From NCBI RefSeq assembly GCF_900089605.1, contig NZ_LT594324.1, forward strand, positions 1,488,001 through 1,552,000: DNA of 64,000 nucleotides, written 5' to 3'. A program made the translations under genes and the position numbers. Under the pieces are notes generated by a model. That model was not told where the DNA came from. It made no database searches and was given only the letters and a program-made list of their open reading frames with translations. The stretch is from Micromonospora narathiwatensis. GTDB lineage: Bacteria; Actinomycetota; Actinomycetes; Mycobacteriales; Micromonosporaceae. Numbering within the stretch: the stretch's first letter is position 1; every line of letters starts with the position of its first letter. Of this stretch, positions 54,067 to 62,435 are shown piece by piece.

Positions 54067-54668
54067 GACGGCTCCTCGGTGGACGACACGGGCGGCGGGG
54101 ACGGGACCCGGGCGCGGCCGATCGCCGGCCCGCTCGGCAGCGGCGGGTCCGCGTCCGCGCCGGATTCGGCGGCGGTCACCTCGACGGTCACCGCGGCGGG
54201 CTTCTCCGCCTCGACGATCCGGGTGATCAACGCGAGCTGGTCGGCGGCGGCCGGCGGCACCCGGACCAGCAGGTGGAAGGGCCGGTCCGCCGGCTCGTCC
54301 AGCACGAAACCGGTCACCCCGGTGGCCAGCTCCAGCGCGGTGCGCATCCCGTACGGGGTGCCCCGCCACCGGGCCAGCAGCGCCCCGTGCGCGACCAGGT
54401 CCCGCAGCCGGCCCAACGGCAGCGGCAGCGGCGTGTCCGCCCGGGGCGCGGCGACCACGTGGTCCAGCGCCACCCACCGGGTCAGGTACGCCACGAACCC
54501 GTCCCGCGTCCGGTACGGCCCGAACAGCGCGTCGACGTCGGCCAGCACCGCCTCGTCCGGGGCGTGCAGGGTCTCCATCACGTCCAGCAGCGCGCCCAGC
54601 ACGCTGCCCGGCCCGGCGGCCCGCTGGTACGCGGCGGGCAGCAGCCGCTCAATCGCCGTTCGGCGCAT
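54063..54668 (-). CDS. Phage tail protein gpI-like baseplate component
   Basis: 201 residues. It opens RLLPAAYQRAAGPGSVLGAL and has LDVMETLHAPDEAVLADVDA, LFGPYRTRDGFVAYLTRWVA and GTPYGMRTALELATGVTGFV, the pattern of the P2 gpI/Afp12 tail family that seals the baseplate with gpJ. The last 40 residues are Pro/Ala-rich. It overlaps the gpJ-like gene by 20 bases at its start and the bitopic gene at its end, so all are coupled. Confidence 0.85.
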   Translation of the reverse strand: MRRTAIERLLPAAYQRAAGPGSVLGALLDVMETLHAPDEAVLADVDALFGPYRTRDGFVAYLTRWVALDHVVAAPRADTPLPLPLGRLRDLVAHGALLARWRGTPYGMRTALELATGVTGFVLDEPADRPFHLLVRVPPAAADQLALITRIVEAEKPAAVTVEVTAAESGADADPPLPSGPAIGRARVPSPPPVSSTEEPS

Positions 54669-57315
54669 CCTGCCGCACCACCTCGATGTCGTGCTCGCCG
54701 GAGCAGAGCAGCCAGGTCCCGGGCACGGTGACCACGTCGGCGGTGGCCTGGTTGGCGCTGGCCGTCCAGTCGACGGCGTCGCCGCTGCGATACACCCCGC
54801 GCTCCCCGCCGGCGAGGATCAACCGGTCGGCGCCGTCAGCGCCGGCGGACGGCACGGTGGCCGCGATCGCGTCGACCGGCACGAACCTCGTCCGATCCCG
54901 CAGCGGCAGCCCGCAATTGACCATCACCGGCTGCCACTGCGGCTGGGCCGCGAGGGTGTCCAGCCGGACCACCCCGCCGCTCTGCGTGGCGGCGAGCGCC
55001 AGCGTGCCGCTGAACGCGAGGTCCCGGCAGGTGCCGCCGATCCAGCCGGCCGGCACGCCCTGCCACCGGACGTCCGACTCGAACAACCGGGTCCGGTGGC
55101 AGCCCTGACCGGGCTTCTTCGGGTCCGGCTCGCCGGCGCCGCTCCAGAGCAGGGTGGCCGGTCCGTCGTACTGGACGGCGAGGACCCGGTTGTCCACGTT
55201 GGCCAGGCCCACGTGGCCGAAGGTGCCGGGCCGGCCGGCGGCGGTGGACAGGTAGACCCCGAAGCCGGCCTGCGCGGCCACCGCCACGCCGGGCGCGCCG
55301 CGCTCGGAGACGAACGCCCGGACGGCGTAGAAGCCGCGGTCGGCGTCGGCGGGGTCGACCAGGATCTGCAACGGCACCGACCCGGGCAGCAGGGAGACCT
55401 CGAACAGGCCGGTGTCGGTGGCGAGCAGCAGCGCCCCCGCGCCGTCCCGGTCGATCCAGGCCAGATCCTGCACCCGGGAGTCCAGGTCGGTCAGCAGGGT
55501 CCAGGTCTCGCCGAGGTCGGTGCTCAGGCGTACCCGGGAGCCACCGGAGTCGCGGGTGGTGACCACGGCCACCGAACCGGCCCGGGCCACGATGCCGGGG
55601 CGGACCGGGGCCGGCGCCGGGACCACCCGGACCACGCTCTCGTCGTCGAACCGGCCGGCCGGCTCCCAACCCGCCCCGGCGTCGGTGGAGCGGAACAGCA
55701 CCGGGCCGCGCCCGGCGTACCAGGTCCCCGGCTGGTACTGGTCCACGGCGACGGTCCGGACCTGCGCGTCGGGCGCCTCGTCGACCACGAACCGGACCGA
55801 CTCGACGTACCGCACGCCCGGCTCGGCGTGCTCCAGCATCCGGTACACGTTGGACGCCCGCAGCGGCTCGCCGAACGCCCAGCCGGACGGGTTGAGCGGG
55901 GTCGGCAGCGGGCTGAGCGTCTGGTGCAGCCGGTCGTGGATGCGGCGGCGGACCGCGTCCACGTCCTCCTCCCGGCGGACCACCACCCGGGCCCGGACGG
56001 AGACCGCCTTGTACCGGGCCCACCCGGCCCGTACCGCGGTGCCCAGCGCGCGGCGTCGCTCCAGGTCGGCCTCCACCCGCCGGCGGGCCTCCTCGACCTC
56101 GTGCTCGCGCAGCACGTCCACCGGCAGCCGGCCGCCGGGGCGGGCCTGCTCCGGCACGTACGGCACCAGCACCACCTCGACCTCGCCGGGGCGGGCGAAG
56201 CTGTAGACGGCGGCGCGGGTGAACGCCCTTGCCCGGGCCACCGCCCCGGAGCCGGCGGCGAGGATCTCGTAGTCGCGGGCGGTGACCGCGCGCTGCTGGG
56301 CGAAGAACTCGTACGGCCCGCGCGCGAGGGCCGACTCCAGCGACTCCAGGTCCCGGCCGCCGCCGGCCGGCTCGGGATTGTCCACCCGCAGCCCGGGCAG
56401 CGGGTCGCGCAGGCTGGTCAAGGTTCCCGCGGCCACGTTCCCGGCCGGCCCGCCCCCGCTGCGGTACCAGAGCCGGATCTGCCGGCCGGCCGGCGGCACC
56501 GCCGCCACGGTCGTCGGCCCGGGCGCCCCCTCGACGCCCGGGCCGGCAACCGCGTCCAACGCGCCCGGGCCGGCAGCCGCGTCCGGTGCGGCCGGCGGGC
56601 GCAGGTCCAGCGCCGGGGCGAAGGTGACCACCCCGGAGGCCCGGTCGACCAGGTAGACCTTGGCCTGCGGGCCGACGCCGGCGAAGCTGTCCACCGGCCG
56701 CCAGATCTCGTACGTGCGTCCCTCGTGCTCGCGGGCCGCCGCGCCCAACTCCACCGAACCGGTCGGCACCTCCACCCCGAGCAGCAGGTCCAGCGCCTCG
56801 GCGGTACGGGTCAGCGGCGCCCGGTCCGCCCGGAACACCTGGCCGGCCTGGCCGGTGCCGGTGCCGAGCAGTTCCGCCTCGACCGGCTCGCAGTGGTGCA
56901 CGCGTACCGTGACCTCCGTGTCCCCGGCGGGCAGCAGGGCCGGCTCGGTGGTGACGAAGACGACCGGCCGGGGGTCGGCGCCACGGGCGGCGGCGACCCG
57001 GGTGCCGGCGGGGACGCGTACCGCGCCCCGGTCCGGGCCGGTCCGGCTGAACCGGACGTCCGCCCAGGCGGCGGTGGGCGGGTGCCGGGTCACCCCGAGC
57101 AGGTTGAGGAACGCGACGTACGCCTTCTCCGGCAACTGGTTCAGCCGGTAGATCATCACCTCGGTGAGGTACGCGAACGCCTCCAGCAGCGCCATCCCCG
57201 GATCGTGCGCGGAGAGGTCCGTCCAGTCCGGGCAGGACCGGCGGATCCGTTCCCGCGCCTCGGTGACCAGGTCGAGGAAGGCGCGGTCGTCGAGATGCGG
57301 CACCGGCAGCGTCAT
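54649..57315 (-). CDS. Baseplate J-like protein with C-terminal Asp-box beta-propeller
   Basis: 888 residues from ATG 57315 (ATGA overlap with gp25). The first 510 residues match gpJ-like baseplate assembly proteins: RIRRSCPDWTDLSAHDPGMA, LLEAFAYLTEVMIYRLNQLP and VTARDYEILAAGSG. The last 370 residues contain Asp-box repeats (RSTDAGAGWEP near 538-548, STDLGETWTLL near 595-605, VYRSGDAVDWTAS near 840-852) with LLLATDTGLFEV and LALAATQSGGVVRL strands. This indicates a sialidase/Vps10-type beta-propeller. Such a propeller is not part of the phage gpJ fold and may add binding surface to the baseplate. Confidence 0.88.
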   Translation of the reverse strand: MTLPVPHLDDRAFLDLVTEARERIRRSCPDWTDLSAHDPGMALLEAFAYLTEVMIYRLNQLPEKAYVAFLNLLGVTRHPPTAAWADVRFSRTGPDRGAVRVPAGTRVAAARGADPRPVVFVTTEPALLPAGDTEVTVRVHHCEPVEAELLGTGTGQAGQVFRADRAPLTRTAEALDLLLGVEVPTGSVELGAAAREHEGRTYEIWRPVDSFAGVGPQAKVYLVDRASGVVTFAPALDLRPPAAPDAAAGPGALDAVAGPGVEGAPGPTTVAAVPPAGRQIRLWYRSGGGPAGNVAAGTLTSLRDPLPGLRVDNPEPAGGGRDLESLESALARGPYEFFAQQRAVTARDYEILAAGSGAVARARAFTRAAVYSFARPGEVEVVLVPYVPEQARPGGRLPVDVLREHEVEEARRRVEADLERRRALGTAVRAGWARYKAVSVRARVVVRREEDVDAVRRRIHDRLHQTLSPLPTPLNPSGWAFGEPLRASNVYRMLEHAEPGVRYVESVRFVVDEAPDAQVRTVAVDQYQPGTWYAGRGPVLFRSTDAGAGWEPAGRFDDESVVRVVPAPAPVRPGIVARAGSVAVVTTRDSGGSRVRLSTDLGETWTLLTDLDSRVQDLAWIDRDGAGALLLATDTGLFEVSLLPGSVPLQILVDPADADRGFYAVRAFVSERGAPGVAVAAQAGFGVYLSTAAGRPGTFGHVGLANVDNRVLAVQYDGPATLLWSGAGEPDPKKPGQGCHRTRLFESDVRWQGVPAGWIGGTCRDLAFSGTLALAATQSGGVVRLDTLAAQPQWQPVMVNCGLPLRDRTRFVPVDAIAATVPSAGADGADRLILAGGERGVYRSGDAVDWTASANQATADVVTVPGTWLLCSGEHDIEVVRQDAPNGD

Positions 57316-57755
57316 GAGCTTCCCTCCTCGGCGTGGTCCTCGGGGTCCTCGTCGGGCAGCAGGTCGACCGGGAAGACGAGCTGCCCGGGGGAGAGGCTGG
57401 CCCGGACCCGGTAGTCCAGCCGGATCACCAGCCGCCACGGATCGTCCGGGTCGGGCCCGGCGTCCACGTCGATCACCTCGACCCGGGGCTCCCAGCGCCG
57501 GATCGCCTGCCGGACGTAGTGGATGGCAAGGCCGGCCGTGGTGTCGTCGTTGGGCGCGAAGACCAGCCGGTGCAGCCGGGAGCCGTACCCGGGGCGCATC
57601 AGCCGCTCGCCGGGTGTGGTCGACAGCAGCAGGAAGAGCGCCTGGCGTACCGTCTCGTCGCCCTCGGTCATGGCGAGCCCGCCGGCGGCGGTCAGCGCGA
57701 GACCGCCGGTGCGACCCGCGTCGAAGCCGGCGCCCACGAAGCGGAAGGCCCTCAT
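57312..57755 (-). CDS. gp25-like baseplate wedge protein
   Basis: 147 residues. GPW/gp25 signature: LAMTEGDETVRQALFLLLST, TPGERLMRPGYGSRLHRLVF, IHYVRQAIRRWEPRVEVIDV and LVIRLDYRVRASLSPGQLVF. T4 gp25/Afp9 proteins start sheath assembly at the baseplate. Four-base overlaps with both neighbours (gpJ-like and PAAR-like genes) show coupling. Length is slightly above the usual 110-140 residues because of an acidic C-terminal tail. Confidence 0.92.
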   Translation of the reverse strand: MRAFRFVGAGFDAGRTGGLALTAAGGLAMTEGDETVRQALFLLLSTTPGERLMRPGYGSRLHRLVFAPNDDTTAGLAIHYVRQAIRRWEPRVEVIDVDAGPDPDDPWRLVIRLDYRVRASLSPGQLVFPVDLLPDEDPEDHAEEGSS

Positions 57756-58090
57756 CCGTCCGCCCCCAGGAAGGTCTGCCGCGGGTCGCGGACGGTGTGG
57801 TGGACCGACCCGGGCGGGGTGCCGTCGGTGCGGCCGTCCAGGTTCGACAGCACCACCCGGTGCCCGTCGACCCGCAGCCACGCGCTGTAGCCGACGGTCA
57901 CGCCGAGGGTCTTGGCGCAGGGCTTGATGGTGGGGCCGTAGTTCGGGCAGCCGCCGATGTCCCGCCCCTCGGGGTCGGCCTCGACGAGCACCGGGACGCC
58001 TTCGACGGTCAGCCACTGCTGCGACGCGCGGTTGGCGATCCGGCCGCCGTGGTCACAGGTGATCAGCGAGTCGCGGTGGATCCAACGCAT
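57752..58090 (-). CDS. PAAR-like spike tip protein
   Basis: 112 residues. The N-terminus (SLITCDHGGRIANRASQQWL, then VEGVPVLVEADPEGRDIGGC and PNYGPTIKPCAKTL) has paired His/Cys ligands and Gly turns like PAAR-type beta-cone tips. The rest (YSAWLRVDGHRVVLSNLDGR) is beta-rich. Its position between spike and gp25 fits a needle tip that caps the VgrG-like trimer. The family assignment is by position and style, not by a strict PAAR match. Confidence 0.7.
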   Translation of the reverse strand: MRWIHRDSLITCDHGGRIANRASQQWLTVEGVPVLVEADPEGRDIGGCPNYGPTIKPCAKTLGVTVGYSAWLRVDGHRVVLSNLDGRTDGTPPGSVHHTVRDPRQTFLGADG

Positions 58091-59661
58091 CAGCCACCTC
58101 CCTGGGCGCGGACGAGGGTGCGGGCCTGGGCGGCGGCGGTGTCGGCGTCCTCGGCCGCCTCGGCCCGCCGGAAGTCGACGGTCCGGGCGCGGACCACCAT
58201 GGCCCGACCGGGAGCGGAGAGCACCAGGTCGCCGGCCGCGTGCACGGTGGTCAGCTCGGGTCGCAGCTCCACGAAGCTGCCCGCGTCGGTGGCCAGCCGC
58301 AGGGTGCGGCCGTCGTCGTCGATGACGATCGACTGGCCGGTGCCAGTCCGCATCGACCAGCGCCGCGACCGCCCCGCCACGATCCCCGCGTCGTACGGCT
58401 CGACGGCACCGAACAGCGAGCCGAGCACGATCCCCGCCGCCGGTTCGCCGCCGGGCAGCGCCACCAGCACGGTGTCGTCCGGGTCGGGCAGCGCGACGAT
58501 GCCCTTGCCCCGGCCCGCGCCCGGGCAGACCACGGCCAGCCAGCCGGCGTCCAGGTCTCCGTACGCGGGCAGCGTCACCCGGGCCCGGCCCAGCCCGTCG
58601 GGGTCGTCGACGTCGGTGACCGTGCCCAGGGTGACCGTGGCCGGGGCGGGCGCGGCGGCCGGCGGCGGTGCCGGCGGGGCGGTGGAGAAGCGGGTCAGGT
58701 GGCCGTTCGCGTCGACCGTGTGCACCACCTCGGTGAGCACGTACACCCCGGCGACCGGGCCGGGTACGCCGGCCAGGGCGATCCGCCGGCCGGGACGCAG
58801 CGCCGGGTCGCCCTCGGCCGTGCCGTCGGCGGTGACCAGCGCGGCGACCCGCGCGTCCAGCCCGGCCTGGGCCAGCGCGGCCAGCTCGTCGTCGCTGCGC
58901 CCGGGCTGGTCCACGGCGGTCCGTACGCCGTCCGCGCCCACCTCGCCCGGCTCGGGGCGCAGCGGGACGTGCCGGCCGGAGCGCGCCTCGGTGGCCTGCT
59001 GGCGCAGCGGCTCGGCGCGCTGCGGGTGCCAGCCGAGCGCGGCGCACTCCCCGCCGGCCCGGTCCAGGTTCTCCGCGATCCGCACCGCGTGCACGGTGTC
59101 GCCGAGGGTCAGCGGGACCGGCTCGCCGTACCCGTCGAGGGTCAGCAGCCGCAGCCGGTCGCCGTCCACAGCCAGGTGCAGCCCGGCCCGGCCGGTGACC
59201 TCACGCAGCAGCTCCAGGTCGGTGTGCCGGTGCTGGAGCAGCCGGTCCAGGCGCGGCCCGTCGGCGTCCGCGTCGACGGTGAGCCCGAGATCGGCGCAGA
59301 GCGCCCCGGCCAGGTCGGCGGCCGTCACCGACTCGAAGACCCGCAGCTCCTGCCGCTTGCGCAGCCGGTGCAGCGGGTCGTACGCCCGGATCCGCAGCTC
59401 GGCGGCGCCATCGGCGGCGTACGCCACCTCGACGCCGGTGACCTCGCCGGTGAACAGGGCGTCCGGCTGGCCGTCCAGGCGCACGTCGAGGGCGGCGCCG
59501 GGGCGTACCGGCGGGTCGAGGGCGGCGCTGCCCGGCGCGGTGGCGAGGGTGAGTTCGCACTGGGTCGGCTGGTCGAGGCGGGCGGCGACCCGTACCCCGC
59601 GCAGCCGTCGGCCGTCGGCCAGCGGGGTGCCGTCGATCGTCACGGTGACGGCCCGGTTCAC
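58090..59661 (-). CDS. VgrG-like spike protein (phage late-control D plus gpV parts)
   Basis: 523 residues from GTG 59661. The N-terminal 320 residues are a phage D/gp27-like hub (LTLATAPGSAALDPPVRPGA; LFTGEVTGVEVAY; IRAYDPLHRLRKRQELRVFE). An Ala/Pro linker is followed by a gp5-type OB fold (VTLGTVTDVDDPDGLGRARV; AGWLAVVCPGAGRGKGIVAL, then DPDDTVLVAL) and a short beta-helical tail. It forms the central trimeric spike pierced by the contracting sheath. Its GTG start overlaps the stop of the 43-residue gene. Confidence 0.93.
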   Translation of the reverse strand: MNRAVTVTIDGTPLADGRRLRGVRVAARLDQPTQCELTLATAPGSAALDPPVRPGAALDVRLDGQPDALFTGEVTGVEVAYAADGAAELRIRAYDPLHRLRKRQELRVFESVTAADLAGALCADLGLTVDADADGPRLDRLLQHRHTDLELLREVTGRAGLHLAVDGDRLRLLTLDGYGEPVPLTLGDTVHAVRIAENLDRAGGECAALGWHPQRAEPLRQQATEARSGRHVPLRPEPGEVGADGVRTAVDQPGRSDDELAALAQAGLDARVAALVTADGTAEGDPALRPGRRIALAGVPGPVAGVYVLTEVVHTVDANGHLTRFSTAPPAPPPAAAPAPATVTLGTVTDVDDPDGLGRARVTLPAYGDLDAGWLAVVCPGAGRGKGIVALPDPDDTVLVALPGGEPAAGIVLGSLFGAVEPYDAGIVAGRSRRWSMRTGTGQSIVIDDDGRTLRLATDAGSFVELRPELTTVHAAGDLVLSAPGRAMVVRARTVDFRRAEAAEDADTAAAQARTLVRAQGGG

Positions 59662-59789
59662 GGCGTACCTCCGTTCGCGCGGTCGGCCGGCGGGGCGGTC
59701 ACGGCGGGGGCGGCCCCGGTCGTGCGTTCGGCCGGCGTGGCGGTCACGGCGGGGGCTGGCCCGGTGGCGGCGGGCCGCATCGCGGTCAC
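59658..59789 (-). CDS. 43-residue repeat peptide nested between tube and spike genes
   Basis: A 44-codon frame from GTG 59789 overlaps the upstream stop (GTGA) and ends in TGA overlapping the spike GTG (GTGA), so translation could pass through three genes in series. The peptide is Ala/Pro/Thr-rich with a repeated unit (PAPAVTATPAERTTG, then AAPAVTAPPADRANG). No family recognised. The exact double overlap and codon use support a real small gene, but a low-complexity linker remnant is possible. Confidence 0.6.
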   Translation of the reverse strand: MTAMRPAATGPAPAVTATPAERTTGAAPAVTAPPADRANGGTP

Positions 59790-60541
59790 GGTGCGCCTCC
59801 CGGCCCGCCGGGTCCGTCGGGTGGTGTGGCGGCGGTGAGCGGCGGGACGGCCAGCGCGGCGCCGGCCGGCACGGTCAGCGGGTCGCCGATCCGGTTGTGC
59901 TCGGCGAGCAGCCGCCAGCGCAGCGGCGAGCCGAGCGCGTCATGGGCGAGCAGGTCGAAGCGCACCCCCGACCAGCCCGGCTCGGCCGCGCCGTCGGCGG
60001 CGGCGACCACCGCCGAGCCCGGCGGCAGCGGGGTGCTCGCGGCGGCCAGCTCCTCCTCGAACCCGGCTCGGGCCGCCTCGCCGGACTCGGCCACCCGGAC
60101 CAGCTTCAGCCGCAGCCAGGAGCGGCGCGGCGTGCCGGTGCGGGTGAACCCGTCGAAGCGTTCCGCGATCGCCACGATGACCCCGGGCACGTTCCAGGTC
60201 TTGCCCCAGACCAGGCGGACCAGCGGGGGCCGCAGCCAGCCGTGCTCGGTGGCGGAGTTCTCCGCCAGCAGCCACAGCGGACGGGTGAGGGTGCGGACGT
60301 CCTCGGGGCGTACCTGGGACTCCACGAAGTCGGTGTCGAAGAGCAGGTCGAGGACGAGTTCGGTGCGCCCGCCGCCGGTGAAGACCAACGGGTCGTCGGC
60401 CAGCCCGGCGCCGGTGAGCGCGCCGCCGGCGGCGCCCCGGGGGCGTACCCCGGCCAGCCGGGTGACCTGCACGGTCTCCGGGTTGAGCAGGCAGTCCACC
60501 CGGGTGCCGGACTCGTCCACGAGGAAGGCCACCCGTTCCAT
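59786..60541 (-). CDS. Tube-associated LysM-type protein (Afp7-like)
   Basis: 251 residues. The N-terminus VAFLVDESGTRVDCLLNPET and a middle DTDFVESQVRPEDVRTLTRP match the contractile tail tube initiator/Afp7 family. ARPPLVRLVWGKTWNVPGVI-like strands follow, and the C-terminus holds a LysM-like stretch (WRLLAEHNRIGDPLTVPAGA). In other systems it connects the tube to the baseplate hub. The start overlaps the stop of the repeat-rich gene by one base; the end overlaps the 43-codon gene (GTGA). Confidence 0.85.
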   Translation of the reverse strand: MERVAFLVDESGTRVDCLLNPETVQVTRLAGVRPRGAAGGALTGAGLADDPLVFTGGGRTELVLDLLFDTDFVESQVRPEDVRTLTRPLWLLAENSATEHGWLRPPLVRLVWGKTWNVPGVIVAIAERFDGFTRTGTPRRSWLRLKLVRVAESGEAARAGFEEELAAASTPLPPGSAVVAAADGAAEPGWSGVRFDLLAHDALGSPLRWRLLAEHNRIGDPLTVPAGAALAVPPLTAATPPDGPGGPGGAP

Positions 60542-61977
60542 CAGGCGCCCGCCTGTTCCCGGTCCAGCCGGCGCAGGTGCCCGGCGTCCGGCACGCCCGT
60601 CACCGGTGCCCACAGCTCCCGGTCGTCGGGCAGCGCCGGCCAGGGATCCCGCCGGCCCTCACCCCGGGGTACGTCGTGGACCTCGTCGGGCAGCGCCGGC
60701 CACGGCCCGGCGTCCGGCCCGCGCCACTCCGGGCGGCCCGGTGCGCCCCGGCCAGCCGGGCCGGTTCCGCCGGTGCCGGCCGACGCGGCGGGCGGGTTCG
60801 GGTGCGGTCGTGGTCCCTGGCGCGGCGACAACCGGACCCGAGGGTCCGCCGAGCCGGCCGGGGCGAGCCCGGAGCCCGGCGAACCCGGCCCGAGGCCGTG
60901 CGGGCGGCCGATCTCCGGTGGGTCCGTCCACACCGCGGGATCGCCGGGCCGGAGCCGTGGGCCGGCGGGTGCGGGTCCGGTCGCCTCGACGCGGGGTCCC
61001 CGTTGCACCTGGGCGGAATCGCCGAGGGCCCGCCTTGGCCGGCGTACCTCCGGCCCGGTGCCCGCGGTGCTGGCGTACCCCGGTCCGTCGGGGTCGGCAC
61101 CCGGCGGGGCTCCGCGTCGGGCCGCCGCGTCGATGGTCGGGGCTCCGGGCGGGCTGGTCGTCGTGGCCGCAGCGCCGGGCCGGGGTTGCCCGGCGGCGGT
61201 GTCGGGTCCGGTACCGGAGCCGGGCCGGAGGCGCCGGCGGAACGTGCGGGCGCTGACGGAGGCGGACGCCGCTCCGTCGGGCGCCGACGCCGGCCCGCCA
61301 CCCCGGGCGGCGCCGTCCGGGTGGCCGCGCGTCGCAGCGGCGCCGTCCGGGTGTCCGTGGGCCGTGGCCGTGCCGTCCGGGCGGCGGTGGGTCGCGGTCG
61401 CGCCGTCCCGGTGGCGGTGGGTCGCGGCGGTGCCGTCCGGGTGGCGGTGGGTCGCGGCGGTGCCGGTCTGGGCGGGGCGTCGGGGCGAGCCGGGGGCGGA
61501 TGGCCGTAGCGGCAGTTCCCGGGTGACGACGACGGGTTCCCCGCCGGGGTCGACGCCCGCTCCGTGGTCACGCGGGCGGAGCCGTCCGGACCGGCCGTGG
61601 TCGCGGCCCGGGTCGTCCCGGCCCGGCCCGGCGGCCCCGTCTCCCGCACCGGCCGGCCCGGCCCCGGCGCCGTTCCCCGCCGCCCCACCCTCGTCGATCA
61701 GGAGGATCGCGTCGTCCAGGAGCCCGGAGCCGACGGAGACGTCCGGCTCGGCCGGACCGGGGGGCAGGTCGCGGAGGAGGCCGGGTGCGTGGGCGGCGAC
61801 CAGGCGGAGCCAGTGCTCGGGGGGTTCCCCCGGGCGGCGGGGGCGAGGCGGCTCCGCGCGTTCCGGCGCCGCGCCCGGTGGCGGCGGGGCCAGCGCGCGG
61901 GCGAGACGGTCGGCCGTGGCGGCGGCCCGGCGCAGGGCACGGGCCAGCCGGTCACGGGGCGGTCGGGGCGGGCGCAC
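60541..61977 (-). CDS. Repeat-rich, disordered eCIS-linked protein of unknown function
   Basis: 478 residues from GTG 61977, overlapping the tube gene end by 26 bases. The first 95 residues are ordered: ALRRAAATADRLARALAPPP, WLRLVAAHAPGLLRDLPPGP, and GSGLLDDAILLIDEGG. Residues 170-220 are five decapeptide repeats of the type ATHRHPDGTA. The rest is Pro/Gly/Arg-rich. The C-terminus has two PWPALPD(E/D) motifs (about 435-442 and 455-462) and ends DAGHLRRLDREQAGA. This layout of a folded head, a flexible arm and short terminal motifs looks like a scaffold or length-ruler protein. No family recognised. Confidence 0.7.
   Translation of the reverse strand: MRPPRPPRDRLARALRRAAATADRLARALAPPPPGAAPERAEPPRPRRPGEPPEHWLRLVAAHAPGLLRDLPPGPAEPDVSVGSGLLDDAILLIDEGGAAGNGAGAGPAGAGDGAAGPGRDDPGRDHGRSGRLRPRDHGAGVDPGGEPVVVTRELPLRPSAPGSPRRPAQTGTAATHRHPDGTAATHRHRDGATATHRRPDGTATAHGHPDGAAATRGHPDGAARGGGPASAPDGAASASVSARTFRRRLRPGSGTGPDTAAGQPRPGAAATTTSPPGAPTIDAAARRGAPPGADPDGPGYASTAGTGPEVRRPRRALGDSAQVQRGPRVEATGPAPAGPRLRPGDPAVWTDPPEIGRPHGLGPGSPGSGLAPAGSADPRVRLSPRQGPRPHPNPPAASAGTGGTGPAGRGAPGRPEWRGPDAGPWPALPDEVHDVPRGEGRRDPWPALPDDRELWAPVTGVPDAGHLRRLDREQAGA
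61315..61470 (-). repeat. Tandem 30-bp repeats inside the 478-residue gene
   Basis: About five units of 30 bases, with cores such as GTGGCGGTGGGTCGCGGCGG (plus strand), encode the decapeptide ATHRHPDG(T/A)A. Copies at 61411-61440 and 61441-61467 are nearly identical; outer copies are more divergent. Confidence 0.8.
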
Positions 61978-62434
61978 TGCCGGACTCCAGCTCCAGCCCC
62001 TCGTACGCCAGGGTCAGCGCCTCGATGGCGATCTCCTGCGCGAGGGTGTTCAGGTGCGCGCCCCGCCACCGGGTCGGCCACGCGTTGATCATGTTCCAGC
62101 GCAGCATCTCGGCCGTGCCGGCCGGGTCCAGCAGCACCACCGAGACGTTGCGCCGGCTGACCGTCCCCTTCGCCGCCGCGTTCACCCAGTCCCACAGCTC
62201 GCGGGACGAGGTGAGGCCGAAGTGGAGGGTCACCGGGGCGTACTCGACCTGCCCCGGAACGGACCGGATCCGCTCGTTGCCGGCCTCCCGGTACGCCAGC
62301 GACGGAATGGTCACCTCAAGCCCGCTGACCTCCGTGAAGTGCCCGTTCGTGACCCCGTTGATGAGCAGCTTGAAGTGGTAGGCCCGGTACGGGTCGACGG
62401 GCGTGCCCGGTTGCGGGGTGGCCGTGGTCGGCAT
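61952..62434 (-). CDS. Contractile-system inner tube protein
   Basis: 160 residues. T4 gp19/Afp1-like tube signature: YRAYHFKLLINGVTNGHFTE, VSGLEVTIPSLAYREAGNE, VTLHFGLTSSRELWDWVNAA and EALTLAYEGLELE. It forms the rigid hexameric tube inside the sheath. It starts one base after the sheath stop, so the pair is strictly co-translated. Confidence 0.93.
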   Translation of the reverse strand: MPTTATPQPGTPVDPYRAYHFKLLINGVTNGHFTEVSGLEVTIPSLAYREAGNERIRSVPGQVEYAPVTLHFGLTSSRELWDWVNAAAKGTVSRRNVSVVLLDPAGTAEMLRWNMINAWPTRWRGAHLNTLAQEIAIEALTLAYEGLELESGSAPAPTAP

Positions 62435-62435
62435 G

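Noticed and set aside
53242..57414. A plus-strand open frame of about 1390 codons
   Set aside because: Shadow of the gpJ, gpI and bitopic genes; composition is Gly/His/Arg-rich with no motif.
61315..61470. 30-bp repeats as a possible CRISPR array
   Set aside because: Units are contiguous, in frame and protein-coding, with no unique spacers between them.
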